From Bombella pluederhausensis (GTDB lineage: Bacteria; Pseudomonadota; Alphaproteobacteria; Acetobacterales; Acetobacteraceae), in assembly GCF_026385525.1 (NCBI RefSeq), contig NZ_JANIDY010000006.1:1-54317 (forward strand): a stretch of 54,317 nucleotides of DNA, given 5' to 3'. The notes under the pieces were generated by a model, which was given only the letters and a program-made list of their open reading frames with translations, was not told where the DNA came from and searched no databases. Each line of letters opens with the position of its first letter. Positions within the stretch are counted from its first letter, which is position 1. Positions 7,585 through 17,973 of this stretch are shown here, piece by piece. A program made the translations under genes and the position numbers.

Positions 7585-8412
7585 ATGCGTCTTTCTCCCC
7601 ATATGGCTGTCATGCAGAACACCGCGCAGAAAGCGGCGCGGTCCCTCCTGCGTGACTTTGCTGAGGTCGAGCAGCTTCAGGTCAGCATCAAAGGTCCGGG
7701 AGACTTCGTCTCCCAGGCCGATATGAGGGCCGAAAAGACTATCCGTGAAGAACTGGCCCGTGCCCGCCCCGGCTATGCCTTCCTGATGGAAGAAAGCGGT
7801 GCCTCCGGCGGTGACAACTGGACATGGCGCTGGATCGTGGACCCGCTGGACGGCACGACCAACTTCCTGCACGGTATTCCCCACTGGGCCATTTCCATTG
7901 CTCTCCAGCGCCGTCATCCCAATGGGGATGTCGAGCTGGTGGCTGCCGTTGTCTATAACCCGGCTTCTCATGAAATGTTCTGGGCAGAGAAAGGTGTCGG
8001 TGCCTTCCTGAACGAGCGGCGCATCCGTGTGTCTGCCCGGCGCAAGCTGTCTGAAGCCGTGTTCGCTACGGGCATTCCTTTCGCCAAGGTTCCCGCTCAG
8101 CACCGCCTGCCTTTTGGCCGTGTACTGAGTAGCCTGATGCCAAAGGTAGCCGGCATCCGCCGCTGCGGTGCCGCCGCTCTGGACCTCGCATGGCTGGCCG
8201 CCGGTCGCTATGAAGGCTACTGGGAACTGGGACTGAAACCATGGGACTGCGCCGCTGGCCTGCTGCTGGTGCGTGAGGCCGGTGGTCACGCCACGGACGA
8301 TCAGGGCCGTGACCTCGGCGCCCTTGATGATGACGTGAACGTAGTGGCTGGTAACCAGCACTTCCACGCTCCCCTACGGGAACTGGTCCACAACGCCATC
8401 ACACAGGACTGA
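7585..8412 (+). CDS. inositol monophosphatase family protein (SuhB-like)
   Basis: A 275-residue Mg-dependent phosphatase of the IMPase/SuhB family. Metal-site motifs are visible: MEESG (about residue 68), then IVDPLDGTTNFLHG, and the C-terminal GLKPWDCAAGLLLVREAGG. In bacteria members act on inositol-1-phosphate or related sugar phosphates, or, as SuhB, in rRNA transcription antitermination. It starts 2 bases after efp, so the two are surely cotranscribed. The exact substrate cannot be read from the sequence. Confidence 0.88.
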   Translation: MRLSPHMAVMQNTAQKAARSLLRDFAEVEQLQVSIKGPGDFVSQADMRAEKTIREELARARPGYAFLMEESGASGGDNWTWRWIVDPLDGTTNFLHGIPHWAISIALQRRHPNGDVELVAAVVYNPASHEMFWAEKGVGAFLNERRIRVSARRKLSEAVFATGIPFAKVPAQHRLPFGRVLSSLMPKVAGIRRCGAAALDLAWLAAGRYEGYWELGLKPWDCAAGLLLVREAGGHATDDQGRDLGALDDDVNVVAGNQHFHAPLRELVHNAITQD

Positions 8413-8440
8413 TCCCTCCCTGACTATACAGGCCGGGGTC

Positions 8441-8495
8441 GGGAGCCGTATCCACGGGCGTGATTACGCTATAAAGATTGCAGGATACGGCTCCC
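8441..8495. repeat. 13-bp perfect inverted repeat upstream of the ompA-like gene
   Basis: 8441-8453 and 8483-8495 are perfect inverse complements (GGGAGCCGTATCC/GGATACGGCTCCC) around a 29-base loop that holds a smaller 4-bp hairpin (GCGT/ACGC). The right arm overlaps the -35/spacer of the candidate promoter at 8478-8506. It is not followed by a T run. Confidence 0.7.
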
Positions 8496-8506
8496 CCGCA
8501 TAGGAT
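8478..8506 (+). promoter_or_regulatory. candidate promoter of the ompA/motA/motB-like operon, leaderless start
   Basis: TTGCAG (8478-8483), 17-base spacer, TAGGAT (8501-8506), ending 6 bases before the ATG at 8513. The -35 is identical to that of epmB. The right arm of a 13-bp inverted repeat overlaps it. Confidence 0.45.
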
Positions 8507-8512
8507 GCAGGC

Positions 8513-9241
8513 ATGAAAAATCGGTCGGCCTTCCTCTCCTCTCTGCTTTTTGCCCCTGTTCTGGCAGGGCTTGCGGCTGCACCAGCCGTTCAGGCTCAGG
8601 TGTCCACCAATCTGGACGCCCTGCCCAGCGCTCCTCCCGCCCAGAAAGCGGCCCATCCGTCTGTCCAGCACAGCCATGTTGCTGCTCAGCCGCCGCATGA
8701 GAGCACTCCCCCAACACCGCCTACACCCCCCGGCTACACACGGGTCCCCAGCATTCCGGCGGAAGCCCCCAAACCGGTCGCCATAACGCCGCCAGAGTTT
8801 CCGGTCGTGCTGCACCCCCCTGTCCCCGCAGCAGATGTCCAGCCCGATAAAAACAGCCACAGCCGGACTGAACAGCTTCCGCCCAATGGCCTGCGTGTCC
8901 TGTTCGATACAAACAGCACCACCCTGAACGCCGCCACGATCGAGGCCATCCGCCATTATGCCACAGGCATGGCCCCCGAAAGTGAGACCCGTCTTGTTCT
9001 TCGTAGCTACGCCACGTTGCCGGGCAATGACGTATCCATGCCCCGCCGCCTATCACTATCCCGGGCTCTGGCTGTCCGTAGCCTTCTGGTGCAGAGCGGT
9101 GTAGCCACAACACGAATCTATCCCATTGCTCAGGGGCGACCCGACAGCACCGACACCGCACCAGCGGACCGGCTGGACATCCTCCCCGAAGCCAACCCTG
9201 CTCCTTCAGACGACTCTGAAAAAGGAAACACGGCGCCATGA
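8513..9241 (+). CDS. periplasmic OmpA-like domain protein
   Basis: A 242-residue exported protein. A signal peptide (hydrophobic core LLFAPVLAGLAAAPAVQA) is followed by a Pro/Ala-rich linker to about residue 120. An OmpA/MotB-like C-terminal domain then runs through LRVLFDTNSTTLNAATIEAI, ETRLVLRSYA, RRLSLSRALAVRSLLVQSGV and TRIYPIAQG. Such domains bind peptidoglycan, though the canonical D/R ligands are only partly visible. The last codons overlap the MotA-like gene (ATGA), so it belongs to a three-gene operon with two envelope-motor-like proteins. Confidence 0.82.
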   Translation: MKNRSAFLSSLLFAPVLAGLAAAPAVQAQVSTNLDALPSAPPAQKAAHPSVQHSHVAAQPPHESTPPTPPTPPGYTRVPSIPAEAPKPVAITPPEFPVVLHPPVPAADVQPDKNSHSRTEQLPPNGLRVLFDTNSTTLNAATIEAIRHYATGMAPESETRLVLRSYATLPGNDVSMPRRLSLSRALAVRSLLVQSGVATTRIYPIAQGRPDSTDTAPADRLDILPEANPAPSDDSEKGNTAP

Positions 9242-10812
9242 CACGCCCGACACGCTATCTTGTCCGCATCATTGTCTTTCTTCTGATCATTCTGGGGCTG
9301 GCTTTCGCCCTGCGGAGCGTGCTGATCCATGCCTTCATGGTGAATCCGGGGCTGGATGGGGTCATTATTGCCATCCTCCTGCTGGGCATCATCTGGAATA
9401 TCCATCTGACGACCCGCCTTTTCCCGGAAGTCCACTGGGTCAACATCCTGCGGCAGCCACGGGCAGGACTGAAGGTGCCGGAACCACCCCGTCTTCTCTC
9501 CCCTATGGCCCGTGTCCTGCGTGCCCGGCGGGACCAGAATCCCCAGCTCGCTTTCTCCACCCAGACAACCCGTGCCATGCTGGAAAGTCTTGAGGCCCGG
9601 ATGGATGAAGGGCGAGAAATTTCCCGCTACATCACGCAGCTTCTCGTCTTCCTCGGTCTGCTGGGGACATTCTATGGCCTGATTCTGACCGTGCGCTCCG
9701 TTGCGGATGTCATCAGCGCCATGCCGTCTGGTGGGGCTGACCTTTCTGCCATGTTCGATCATATCAAGGCCGGGCTGGTCAAACCGCTTGGCGGCATGTC
9801 CACGGCCTTCTCTGCCTCCATGTATGGTCTGGCCGGGTCGCTCATCCTTGGCTTCCTCGACCTGACAGCCGGGCAGGCCCAGAACCGCTTTGCCAATGAA
9901 ATTGAAGAATGGCTGGCTGACCAGACATTCCTTGATGCTCCCAACACCGAAACTGACCAGCCTGCCACCACAGCGCCCCATGCCCAGAACGACAAGAACA
10001 CAGCTCTGGAGGCATGGCTCCCCCGTGTGCAGGATTTCATGCGCCTCACAACGGAAAACGTGGCTCTCCTTCAGCAGAACATCACCATTCTGCGCCGCAT
10101 TCTGGAAAATGATGAGGATGAGAAAGACCGTCTCACAGTCGGCCTGCGCAACCTGAACGAAACTCTCCAGAAAGTCCGTGCTGACATGGCTCAACAGCCC
10201 CTCAGCGCCCCTCGTGACGATCAGGCCGTTATTGCCAGCAAGCTGACGGAGATCAGCGACTCTCTCCGTCACGGACAACCCCAGACAGGAAACGCTACCC
10301 GTGAAGGTCAGGGCTCCCTCATTGAGAAGCTGACCCGCATCAGCGAAAACCTGCTTCACCACCGTGAGGCGTCTCCCCAGCAGCAGGACAAGGCTTTGCG
10401 GGACGGGCAAGCCACCATCATCCAGAAGCTGACCGAGATCAGCACCGCCCTTCATCACACACGTGAGGCCACCACCCAGCGACAGGATGCAGCCCTCCAG
10501 AAGGGACAGGATGCCATCATCCAGAAGCTGGCGGAAATCAGCGAAGCGCTTCGCCATAACCACAATGCTGCGCCAGCTTTGGACCTCTCACCGCTCAAGG
10601 ACACGCTCCAGCAGATTGAGGAAAGCAATCACGCCACACTGCGGACCATGAAGGCCCTCAGTAACAGTGTAAGCCAGCGTCATTTCGAGGACCCCGCCGT
10701 TACTCAGCTTCTTCAGGACATGGACCGGCAACTGCTCGGCCTGCGCAATGACATCGTCCTGCTGGCCAAAGGCGAGAATCCTGCACGTTCTGCCCGGCAT
10801 GAGGAGGGCTGA
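9238..10812 (+). CDS. MotA/TolQ/ExbB-like membrane protein with a long repeat-bearing tail
   Basis: A 524-residue inner-membrane protein. Two N-terminal membrane helices (about 8-28 and 39-56) are followed by a cytoplasmic segment and then two MotA/TolQ-type helices: LLVFLGLLGTFYGLILTV (about 138-155) and FSASMYGLAGSLILGFLDL (about 195-213). This is the core of proton-driven stators. The remaining 300 residues are helical; residues 327-446 contain four tandem repeats of about 33 residues with the core KLTEIS..L. It overlaps the OmpA-like gene by 4 bases and is followed 2 bases later by a MotB-like gene. The topology resembles ZorA or other MotA relatives with long tails. No flagellar genes are in view. 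Confidence 0.85.
   Translation: MTRPTRYLVRIIVFLLIILGLAFALRSVLIHAFMVNPGLDGVIIAILLLGIIWNIHLTTRLFPEVHWVNILRQPRAGLKVPEPPRLLSPMARVLRARRDQNPQLAFSTQTTRAMLESLEARMDEGREISRYITQLLVFLGLLGTFYGLILTVRSVADVISAMPSGGADLSAMFDHIKAGLVKPLGGMSTAFSASMYGLAGSLILGFLDLTAGQAQNRFANEIEEWLADQTFLDAPNTETDQPATTAPHAQNDKNTALEAWLPRVQDFMRLTTENVALLQQNITILRRILENDEDEKDRLTVGLRNLNETLQKVRADMAQQPLSAPRDDQAVIASKLTEISDSLRHGQPQTGNATREGQGSLIEKLTRISENLLHHREASPQQQDKALRDGQATIIQKLTEISTALHHTREATTQRQDAALQKGQDAIIQKLAEISEALRHNHNAAPALDLSPLKDTLQQIEESNHATLRTMKALSNSVSQRHFEDPAVTQLLQDMDRQLLGLRNDIVLLAKGENPARSARHEEG
10216..10575 (+). repeat. four 33-residue tandem repeats in the MotA-like tail
   Basis: Units start at about residues 327, 357, 390 and 423 of the MotA-like protein. 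Each contains a core of the form I-x-KL-x-x-IS-x-x-L and most start with GQ. The spacing of exactly 33 residues between the last three units suggests a coiled-coil rod that grew by duplication. Confidence 0.75.
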
Positions 10813-10814
10813 CC

Positions 10815-11783
10815 ATGGCCCGCCGCCGTCATCGTTCCGGTTCGATCAACGCATGGCCCGGCTATGTGGATGCCCTATCTTCCCTGCTGATGGTGGTCAC
10901 CTTCGTGCTGCTCGTCTTCGTGCTGGGGCAGGAGTTCCTGTCTGCCACCATCAGCCAGAGGGAACATGCGCTTGAGAACCTGAAGCAGGAGCTCAGCCAT
11001 CTCAGTGAGATGCTGTCCCTCAGCGAGGCGAAAGTGAAGACACTCGCCAAAGCCGAGCAAGACCAGCGCGCCATGGTGGCCAGCCTCCAGACCCAGCTGG
11101 ATGAAAAACAGCACAAGCTGGATGATGCCGAAAACCATGCCAAAGAAGTGGAAGGCGCTCAGCTTGGTAATATTGCTGACCTTTCCTCCCAGATCACGGA
11201 GCTGACACGTCAGCTTCAGGCGGTTTCCAGCGCTCTGGAGCTGGAAAAGAAAAACGAGATGGACAAGGATGCCCGCATCGCCGAGTTGGGCCAGAAGCTC
11301 AACATCGCTCTGGCGGACAAGGTTAACCAGCTCCAGCGTTACCGCTCCGAGTTCTTCGGCAGATTGAGGGATATCCTCAAAAATCAGCCGGGCATTGCCA
11401 TCGTGGGCGATCGGTTCGTCTTCCAGTCGGAAATCCTGTTCCCCAGTGGCAGCGCAACCCTTACCCCTACGGGACAGAAACAGATTCACACACTGGCCCG
11501 TACCTTCCGAGAAGTGGCGGCCACCATTCCACAGGATGTCCCGTGGATTCTGCGTGTCGATGGCCATGCGGACCGCCAGCCAATCCGCTCCGCTTATCCC
11601 AGCAACTGGGAGCTTTCATCAGCCCGTGCCATCACGGTCGTCAAAACCCTGATTGCCAGTGGCGTGGACCCTCACCACATTGCCGCAACGGCGTTCTCCG
11701 GCTATCAGCCGCTGGATAACGGCACGAGCCCCGAAGCTCTGGCCCGCAACCGGCGGATCGAGTTCCGCCTGACAGACCGTTGA
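10815..11783 (+). CDS. MotB/OmpA-like peptidoglycan-binding stator protein
   Basis: A 322-residue protein with one N-terminal membrane helix (about 20-40). It carries the MotB/ExbD-type proton-site aspartate at its start (WPGYVDALSSLL, D19), then a coiled coil (about 45-170), then an OmpA-type domain: EILFPSGSATLTPTGQKQI, WILRVDGHADRQPI, NWELSSARAITVVKTLI, and NRRIEFRLTDR at the end. The last segment includes the RR-IE-R signature of peptidoglycan binding. Together with the preceding MotA-like protein it should form a proton-driven stator anchored to the cell wall. A terminator follows at 11794. Confidence 0.87.
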   Translation: MARRRHRSGSINAWPGYVDALSSLLMVVTFVLLVFVLGQEFLSATISQREHALENLKQELSHLSEMLSLSEAKVKTLAKAEQDQRAMVASLQTQLDEKQHKLDDAENHAKEVEGAQLGNIADLSSQITELTRQLQAVSSALELEKKNEMDKDARIAELGQKLNIALADKVNQLQRYRSEFFGRLRDILKNQPGIAIVGDRFVFQSEILFPSGSATLTPTGQKQIHTLARTFREVAATIPQDVPWILRVDGHADRQPIRSAYPSNWELSSARAITVVKTLIASGVDPHHIAATAFSGYQPLDNGTSPEALARNRRIEFRLTDR

Positions 11784-11793
11784 TCCCATCAGG

Positions 11794-11825
11794 CGGTGGG
11801 GTTCCCTCTCCACCGTCCTTTCTGC
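11794..11825 (+). terminator. terminator of the ompA/motA/motB-like operon
   Basis: A 6-bp GC stem (CGGTGG 11794-11799, CCACCG 11810-11815) followed by TCCTTTCT. The T run is interrupted, so termination may be partial. Confidence 0.5.
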
Positions 11826-11853
11826 TGACAGACCTTCACGAATCACCTAATTA
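11825..11853 (+). promoter_or_regulatory. candidate lepA promoter, leaderless start
   Basis: CTGACA (11825-11830), 17-base spacer, TAATTA (11848-11853). The -10 ends 7 bases before the lepA ATG. Only a weak AGGG, 4 bases upstream, could act as a ribosome-binding site. Confidence 0.5.
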
Positions 11854-11860
11854 GGGCGTC

Positions 11861-13663
<1,803 letters not shown>

Positions 13664-13667
13664 CCCC

Positions 13668-15065
13668 ATGATCCGGACCGCCGCCCTTCTCTGTATTCAC
13701 AATGAGGCCAACAGGCTGGGCTGGTGGATCGCCCACCATGTGGCGGCGGGCTTCTCGGCCCTGCTTGTCTGTGACGACCATTCAACGGATGGCAGTCAGG
13801 ACATTCTGGCACAGGCGGCCCGGAATTATGACATCCGCCTTTTGGCGACCGACCAGCGAGAACCAGACCGCCTGCAACGCCAGCATGATGCGTTGACACG
13901 GATGATCCGTCAGGAAGGACAGCATTTCGACTGGGTCATCCATCTGGCCGTGGATGAATATTTTTCTCCCGCCAGCGGCTCCGTCCCGGCCTTCTTTACC
14001 GAAATGCAAACGCGTATGGGTACAGAGGCCTTCCTGCAGGCCACTCATATTCCTGTCAGCTGGTGCATAACGGGGTTGGGCGCATGGAGCCAGCACCCGC
14101 TGGACGGGCAAACACCACATCCACGGGCCATTTTCCTGACCCATGCCAGCGAAAAGCTCCCTGAACATCGCATCACACGGGATTTCTTCCGGCCCGCCTG
14201 CCAGCAGACACCGCCGGACCCGTTCGCCCATATCGACACACCGCCAGACTGGTCTTCAGCCCGCATCCTTCATGATGCTGCCAGCAGCAGCCATACCCCC
14301 CAGACACGCCGCCATTTTGATCGAAATGACCTGCTTTTTCAAAAAGGGCAGGCTCTCATACCTCAAACGCTGGATGTAGGGGCCCATCTTTTACAGGGGC
14401 TGATACTAGGCGCCTGTTACGCCATACAGAATGGACAGGTGACACCGCCTTCCGCCACGCCCGCACCTGTTACAAAAGACCATACGTTCAGCCGGTTCCA
14501 TCTGCACCGGGGGCAGGACCAGCTCGTTCTGGACAAAACCAGCCGCACGATCGGATTCCGCCCGGCAGAAACAGTCCATACTGATGACAACCTGTCTCCG
14601 CTCTGCCTCATCAGACTGAACGACACAGACAGCAAACCGACTTCCTGTGCGTGGCTCCATGCAGAACAGCCAGCCCCCCTGCCTTATCTGCCCGCTTACG
14701 CAGCGGATTCCACCTATTTCACAACCTTACTCGACTGCCTCCCCCTCCATCTTGAGGACGATGAAGGCACGGACACAGTCAAACTGACCCTTAAACCCAC
14801 AGGAATGGCCCTGCCGGATGAAGGCCCTCTCCGGTTGGTTTCAATCGACACGCCGCAATCATCCCGGCCAGACCCGATGGAGAGCGCTCTACATCACTTC
14901 ACAATGCACGGCTTCGGTGCAGCGGGACTCCATGAGGCGATCAAACGTAGCAGCTGGCTGTCACCGTCTGTTATCGGGGCCCTCTATGCCCAGCTTCCCG
15001 TAGAGGACGCCCGCACACTCTTTACCCCCCTGCTTCACCAGCTTTTCCATCACTGGAAACGCTAG
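13668..15065 (+). CDS. glycosyltransferase family 2/92-like protein
   Basis: A 465-residue protein. The N-terminal 150 residues are a GT-A glycosyltransferase of the kind in GT2/GT92: ALLCIHNEANRLGWWIAHH, ALLVCDDHSTDGSQDIL, and the metal-site acidic cluster in DWVIHLAVDEYF. The remaining 300 residues I cannot assign; they contain HNDL/His-rich and Pro-rich segments but no membrane helices. Cytosolic, acting perhaps on a surface glycan. It follows lepA by 4 bases, which suggests cotranscription, but lepA gives no hint of function. Confidence 0.8.
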   Translation: MIRTAALLCIHNEANRLGWWIAHHVAAGFSALLVCDDHSTDGSQDILAQAARNYDIRLLATDQREPDRLQRQHDALTRMIRQEGQHFDWVIHLAVDEYFSPASGSVPAFFTEMQTRMGTEAFLQATHIPVSWCITGLGAWSQHPLDGQTPHPRAIFLTHASEKLPEHRITRDFFRPACQQTPPDPFAHIDTPPDWSSARILHDAASSSHTPQTRRHFDRNDLLFQKGQALIPQTLDVGAHLLQGLILGACYAIQNGQVTPPSATPAPVTKDHTFSRFHLHRGQDQLVLDKTSRTIGFRPAETVHTDDNLSPLCLIRLNDTDSKPTSCAWLHAEQPAPLPYLPAYAADSTYFTTLLDCLPLHLEDDEGTDTVKLTLKPTGMALPDEGPLRLVSIDTPQSSRPDPMESALHHFTMHGFGAAGLHEAIKRSSWLSPSVIGALYAQLPVEDARTLFTPLLHQLFHHWKR

Positions 15066-15100
15066 AAGTCCCCGCCTGTTCTTCCTGAAAAGATGACGCT

Positions 15101-16432
15101 GTGTTCCGATCCCATCTTGACCAGTTTTTCCAGATCAGTCAGCGCCACTCGACTATCCCACGGGAGATTATTGCAGGACTGACTATTTTCGGATCGATGG
15201 CCTATATCATGGCGGTCAATCCGGCCATTCTCGCCGGGGCAGGACTGGCCCGGCATGACATGGTGATGACAACCATCGCTGGCGCCGTAGCGGGGACGCT
15301 CCTTATGGCGCTCTGGGCTCGCCTTCCGCTGGCCCTCGCTCCGGCCATGAGCAGCAATGTCCTGTTCACTCAGGTCATCGTCCAGCAGGCGCATGTCAGC
15401 CCGCCAACCGCCTTCACGGTCGTGCTGTTCAGCGGTCTCTGCTTCACCCTGCTGTCCCTGACCCGCCTTAGATTGAAAATCATACAGAGCTTTCCCCCCA
15501 GCATCGTGCTGGGCATACAAGTCGCCATAGGCGCTTTTATCGCTCGGATCGGTCTTGTGACTGCCGGGATCGCTGTCCCCTCCAGCAATGGACTGAGCTT
15601 TGCTCCCCTCTCCCACCCTTCCGTCATTCTGGCTCTGGCAGGCATCCTGCTATGCCTGCTTCTGCAGCTGTTGCGGGTTCCGGCAGGGCTGCTCATCACC
15701 ATCATCATCCTGACCCTTCTAGGCCTTGTCGTACCCGGCACGGATGGCCACCCCCTGACCCAGCTACCCGCCCGTCTGATCGACTGGCCCCATTACCCGG
15801 TACACATGCTCGCCCCTTTCAGCTTTGGGGACTTCTTTCATCATATCGGGCTGCTACTCCCCATCACGCTTTACATGCTGCTGAGTGATTTCTTTGATGC
15901 CACAGCCACAATGCTGACCGTCACCCGCAGAGCGGGGCTACACGGCACGAAAGAGCACCCGGAGCTTGACCCCCGTGCCTTCACGGCAGACGGTGCAGCC
16001 AGCATACTCGGTGCCCTACTGGGCACATGCACGGTCTCTGCCTATCTGGAAAGCTTAACGGGTGCCGAGACAGGTGGACGCACGGGGCTCAGCGCTCTAA
16101 CCGTTGCCCTGCTCTTTGCCGTGTCATGTTGCCTCTGGCCTCTCATCACGGCCATTCCTGCATTGGCCACAGCGCCCATACTGGTTTTTGTGGGCATCAT
16201 CATGCTGGGTAGCCTGACCGATCTCCCCCGCACCATGGATGACGCCTTCCCACCGCTCTGCATGCTTCTTCTCACGGTGGTAACCGGCAATTTCATGCTG
16301 GCTCTGGCCTGCGGAATGCTGCTCTACACAACCATTCTGATAGTCAGACGGGCTTTTCATAAAATAACCCCTATCATCATAGGGCTTGATATCACTTTTC
16401 TCTGTTACATGATTCTACAAGGCCAGCTTTAA
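15101..16432 (+). CDS. NCS2/AzgA-family purine permease
   Basis: A 443-residue inner-membrane protein with about 12-13 hydrophobic helices. Signatures of the AzgA (adenine/guanine/hypoxanthine) branch of NCS2 are REIIAGLTIFGSMAYIMAVN near the N-terminus, LLSDFFDATATMLTV (about 260) and SAYLESLTGAETGGRTGL (about 310). It should import a purine base with protons. The start is a GTG at 15101 without a clear ribosome-binding site. The gene is 35 bases after the glycosyltransferase stop. Confidence 0.88.
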   Translation: MFRSHLDQFFQISQRHSTIPREIIAGLTIFGSMAYIMAVNPAILAGAGLARHDMVMTTIAGAVAGTLLMALWARLPLALAPAMSSNVLFTQVIVQQAHVSPPTAFTVVLFSGLCFTLLSLTRLRLKIIQSFPPSIVLGIQVAIGAFIARIGLVTAGIAVPSSNGLSFAPLSHPSVILALAGILLCLLLQLLRVPAGLLITIIILTLLGLVVPGTDGHPLTQLPARLIDWPHYPVHMLAPFSFGDFFHHIGLLLPITLYMLLSDFFDATATMLTVTRRAGLHGTKEHPELDPRAFTADGAASILGALLGTCTVSAYLESLTGAETGGRTGLSALTVALLFAVSCCLWPLITAIPALATAPILVFVGIIMLGSLTDLPRTMDDAFPPLCMLLLTVVTGNFMLALACGMLLYTTILIVRRAFHKITPIIIGLDITFLCYMILQGQL

Positions 16433-16619
16433 ACTGACAGCCAGCACACCAGCCCTGAAGCGCCAGAGAGGTGCTTCATCCGGCATGGTTGTCAGTGTCT
16501 TCAGGAAGATCAAAAGCCTCGTGATCTTGCCTGCTGGACAGGATGAGGGGTGGAAAAAATCTCTGTATCCCTGTAATGGCCTATAAGTTTCATGATCTGA
16601 ACCCCGGCTTGGATAGTTC

Positions 16620-17003
16620 ATGCCCGACCCTATGACGTCTCATACGACACAGACCGCACCGCTGCATCAGCTTTCCTTTGAGAGCGCACTGGCCGAGCTT
16701 GAGCAGATCGTGCGCGGGCTGGAAAGCGGCCAGATGAAGCTGGAAGATGCCATCTCCGCTTACGAACGGGGGGCCGCCCTGCGCCGCCACTGTGAAGAAA
16801 AGCTGGGTGAAGCGGAAATGCGGGTAAAGGCCATCGTCCAGAAGGCTGATGGCTCTCTCTCCGAGGAAGCTCTCGATGACCAGAAGCGCCCAGCCCCCGC
16901 TCCCCGCAGGAAAGCGGCGCCCAGAAAGCAGCCATCCCCCCCGCCGCAGGATGATGGCTGGTCTGCTTCAGGCCCCGCTCTGGACGATGAAATCCCATTC
17001 TGA
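16620..17003 (+). CDS. xseB: exodeoxyribonuclease VII small subunit with SSB-like C-terminal tip
   Basis: XseB is the small, helical subunit of exonuclease VII, which degrades single-stranded DNA. Residues about 18-80 are the family core (FESALAELEQIVRGLESGQM, LEDAISAYERGAALRRHCEE). The 127-residue protein is longer than typical XseB (about 75-85) because of a Lys/Ala/Pro-rich linker (90-110) ending in the acidic tip ALDDEIPF. That tip matches the DDDIPF end of single-stranded DNA-binding protein. A second in-frame ATG lies at 16632. First gene of the xseB-ispA-dxs-tlyA operon; 55 bases to ispA. Confidence 0.92.
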   Translation: MPDPMTSHTTQTAPLHQLSFESALAELEQIVRGLESGQMKLEDAISAYERGAALRRHCEEKLGEAEMRVKAIVQKADGSLSEEALDDQKRPAPAPRRKAAPRKQPSPPPQDDGWSASGPALDDEIPF

Positions 17004-17058
17004 TGAATAACTGCCCACACACATTCCCGACCGCCCCCATCCGCAAGGAGACTTCCCG

Positions 17059-17967
17059 ATGACCGACAGTCCTGCCCTCCCTCTTAAGGACGCACTTCGT
17101 CAGGCCTGTCGTGACATTGAAGCCAGCATTGATGCTCTGCTGCCCATGGTGCCGGGTGATGAATCCCTGCTGATTGAAGCCATGCGTTATGCGGCTCTGA
17201 ATGGCGGCAAACGTCTGCGTGGCTTCCTCGTGCTGGAAATTGCCGCCCTGTTCGGCGCACCTCGTGAGGCCGCCCTGCGTGTGGCAGCTTCGGTCGAGTT
17301 CCTCCACGCTTATTCTCTCGTCCATGATGATCTACCCGCCATGGATGATGACGACCTCCGCCGGGGGCAGCCTTCCACGCACAAGAAATTCAACGAGGCT
17401 TTCGCCATTCTCGCCGGTGATGCTCTCCAGACCAGCGCCTTTGAAGTCCTGCTGGAGGACGCCACCAGCAAAGACCCGGCCATCCGTGCCGAGCTGGCTC
17501 TGGCCCTCGCCCGTGCTTCAGGCAGTGCCGGTATGGTCGGCGGTCAGGTCATTGACATCCGTGGCGAAGGCAAGGCCCTGCCGCTGGAAAAGGTCAAGCG
17601 CCTCCACGCCATGAAGACAGGTGCTCTCATCCGTTATGCCGCAGAGGCTGGAGCCATTCTGGCCGGGCTCAAAGCGGGTGATCCCCAGCGTGAAGCCATC
17701 GTCCGCTATGGTGCTGACCTCGGCACTGCCTTTCAGGTGGCCGATGATATTCTGGACACCACAGCCAGCACCGAGGAGCTGGGGAAGACAGCCGGCAAGG
17801 ATGAAGATGCCTGCAAGTCCAACTATGTCTCCCTGCTCGGTATTGAAGGAGCCCGTAAGGAAGCACTGCGCCTGAGCGAACAGGCCCGCCAGTCTCTGTC
17901 TTCCTTCGGTCCACGTGCGGACACACTCCGTGCTCTCGCTGATTATTTCGTTGAACGCAGGAACTGA
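17059..17967 (+). CDS. ispA: farnesyl/geranyl diphosphate synthase
   Basis: Short-chain trans-prenyl diphosphate synthase, 302 residues. First aspartate-rich motif HDDLPAMDDDDLRRG; second FQVADDILD; also GGKRLRG near residue 53 and GGQVIDI. It condenses IPP and DMAPP to farnesyl diphosphate. AAGGAG lies 8 bases before the ATG. Followed immediately by dxs, which supplies the upstream precursor, so the operon pairs the entry and the elongation step of isoprenoid synthesis, needed for quinones and hopanoids. Confidence 0.95.
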   Translation: MTDSPALPLKDALRQACRDIEASIDALLPMVPGDESLLIEAMRYAALNGGKRLRGFLVLEIAALFGAPREAALRVAASVEFLHAYSLVHDDLPAMDDDDLRRGQPSTHKKFNEAFAILAGDALQTSAFEVLLEDATSKDPAIRAELALALARASGSAGMVGGQVIDIRGEGKALPLEKVKRLHAMKTGALIRYAAEAGAILAGLKAGDPQREAIVRYGADLGTAFQVADDILDTTASTEELGKTAGKDEDACKSNYVSLLGIEGARKEALRLSEQARQSLSSFGPRADTLRALADYFVERRN

Positions 17968-17973
17968 TTGTCC

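Noticed and set aside
9130-10563. Long minus-strand frame opposite the MotA-like gene
   Set aside because: Composition is His/Gly-rich shadow of a GC-rich gene; the plus frame has clear domains and coupled neighbours.
8513-11783. Zorya antiphage system
   Set aside because: Only stator-like genes are present; no ZorC, ZorD or ZorE, and the neighbours are housekeeping genes.
16434-16496. Possible structured RNA before xseB (ACTGACA/TGTCAGT outer stem, GAAGC/GCTTC inner stem)
   Set aside because: Stems are short and match no riboswitch class I recognise; no clear promoter or terminator.
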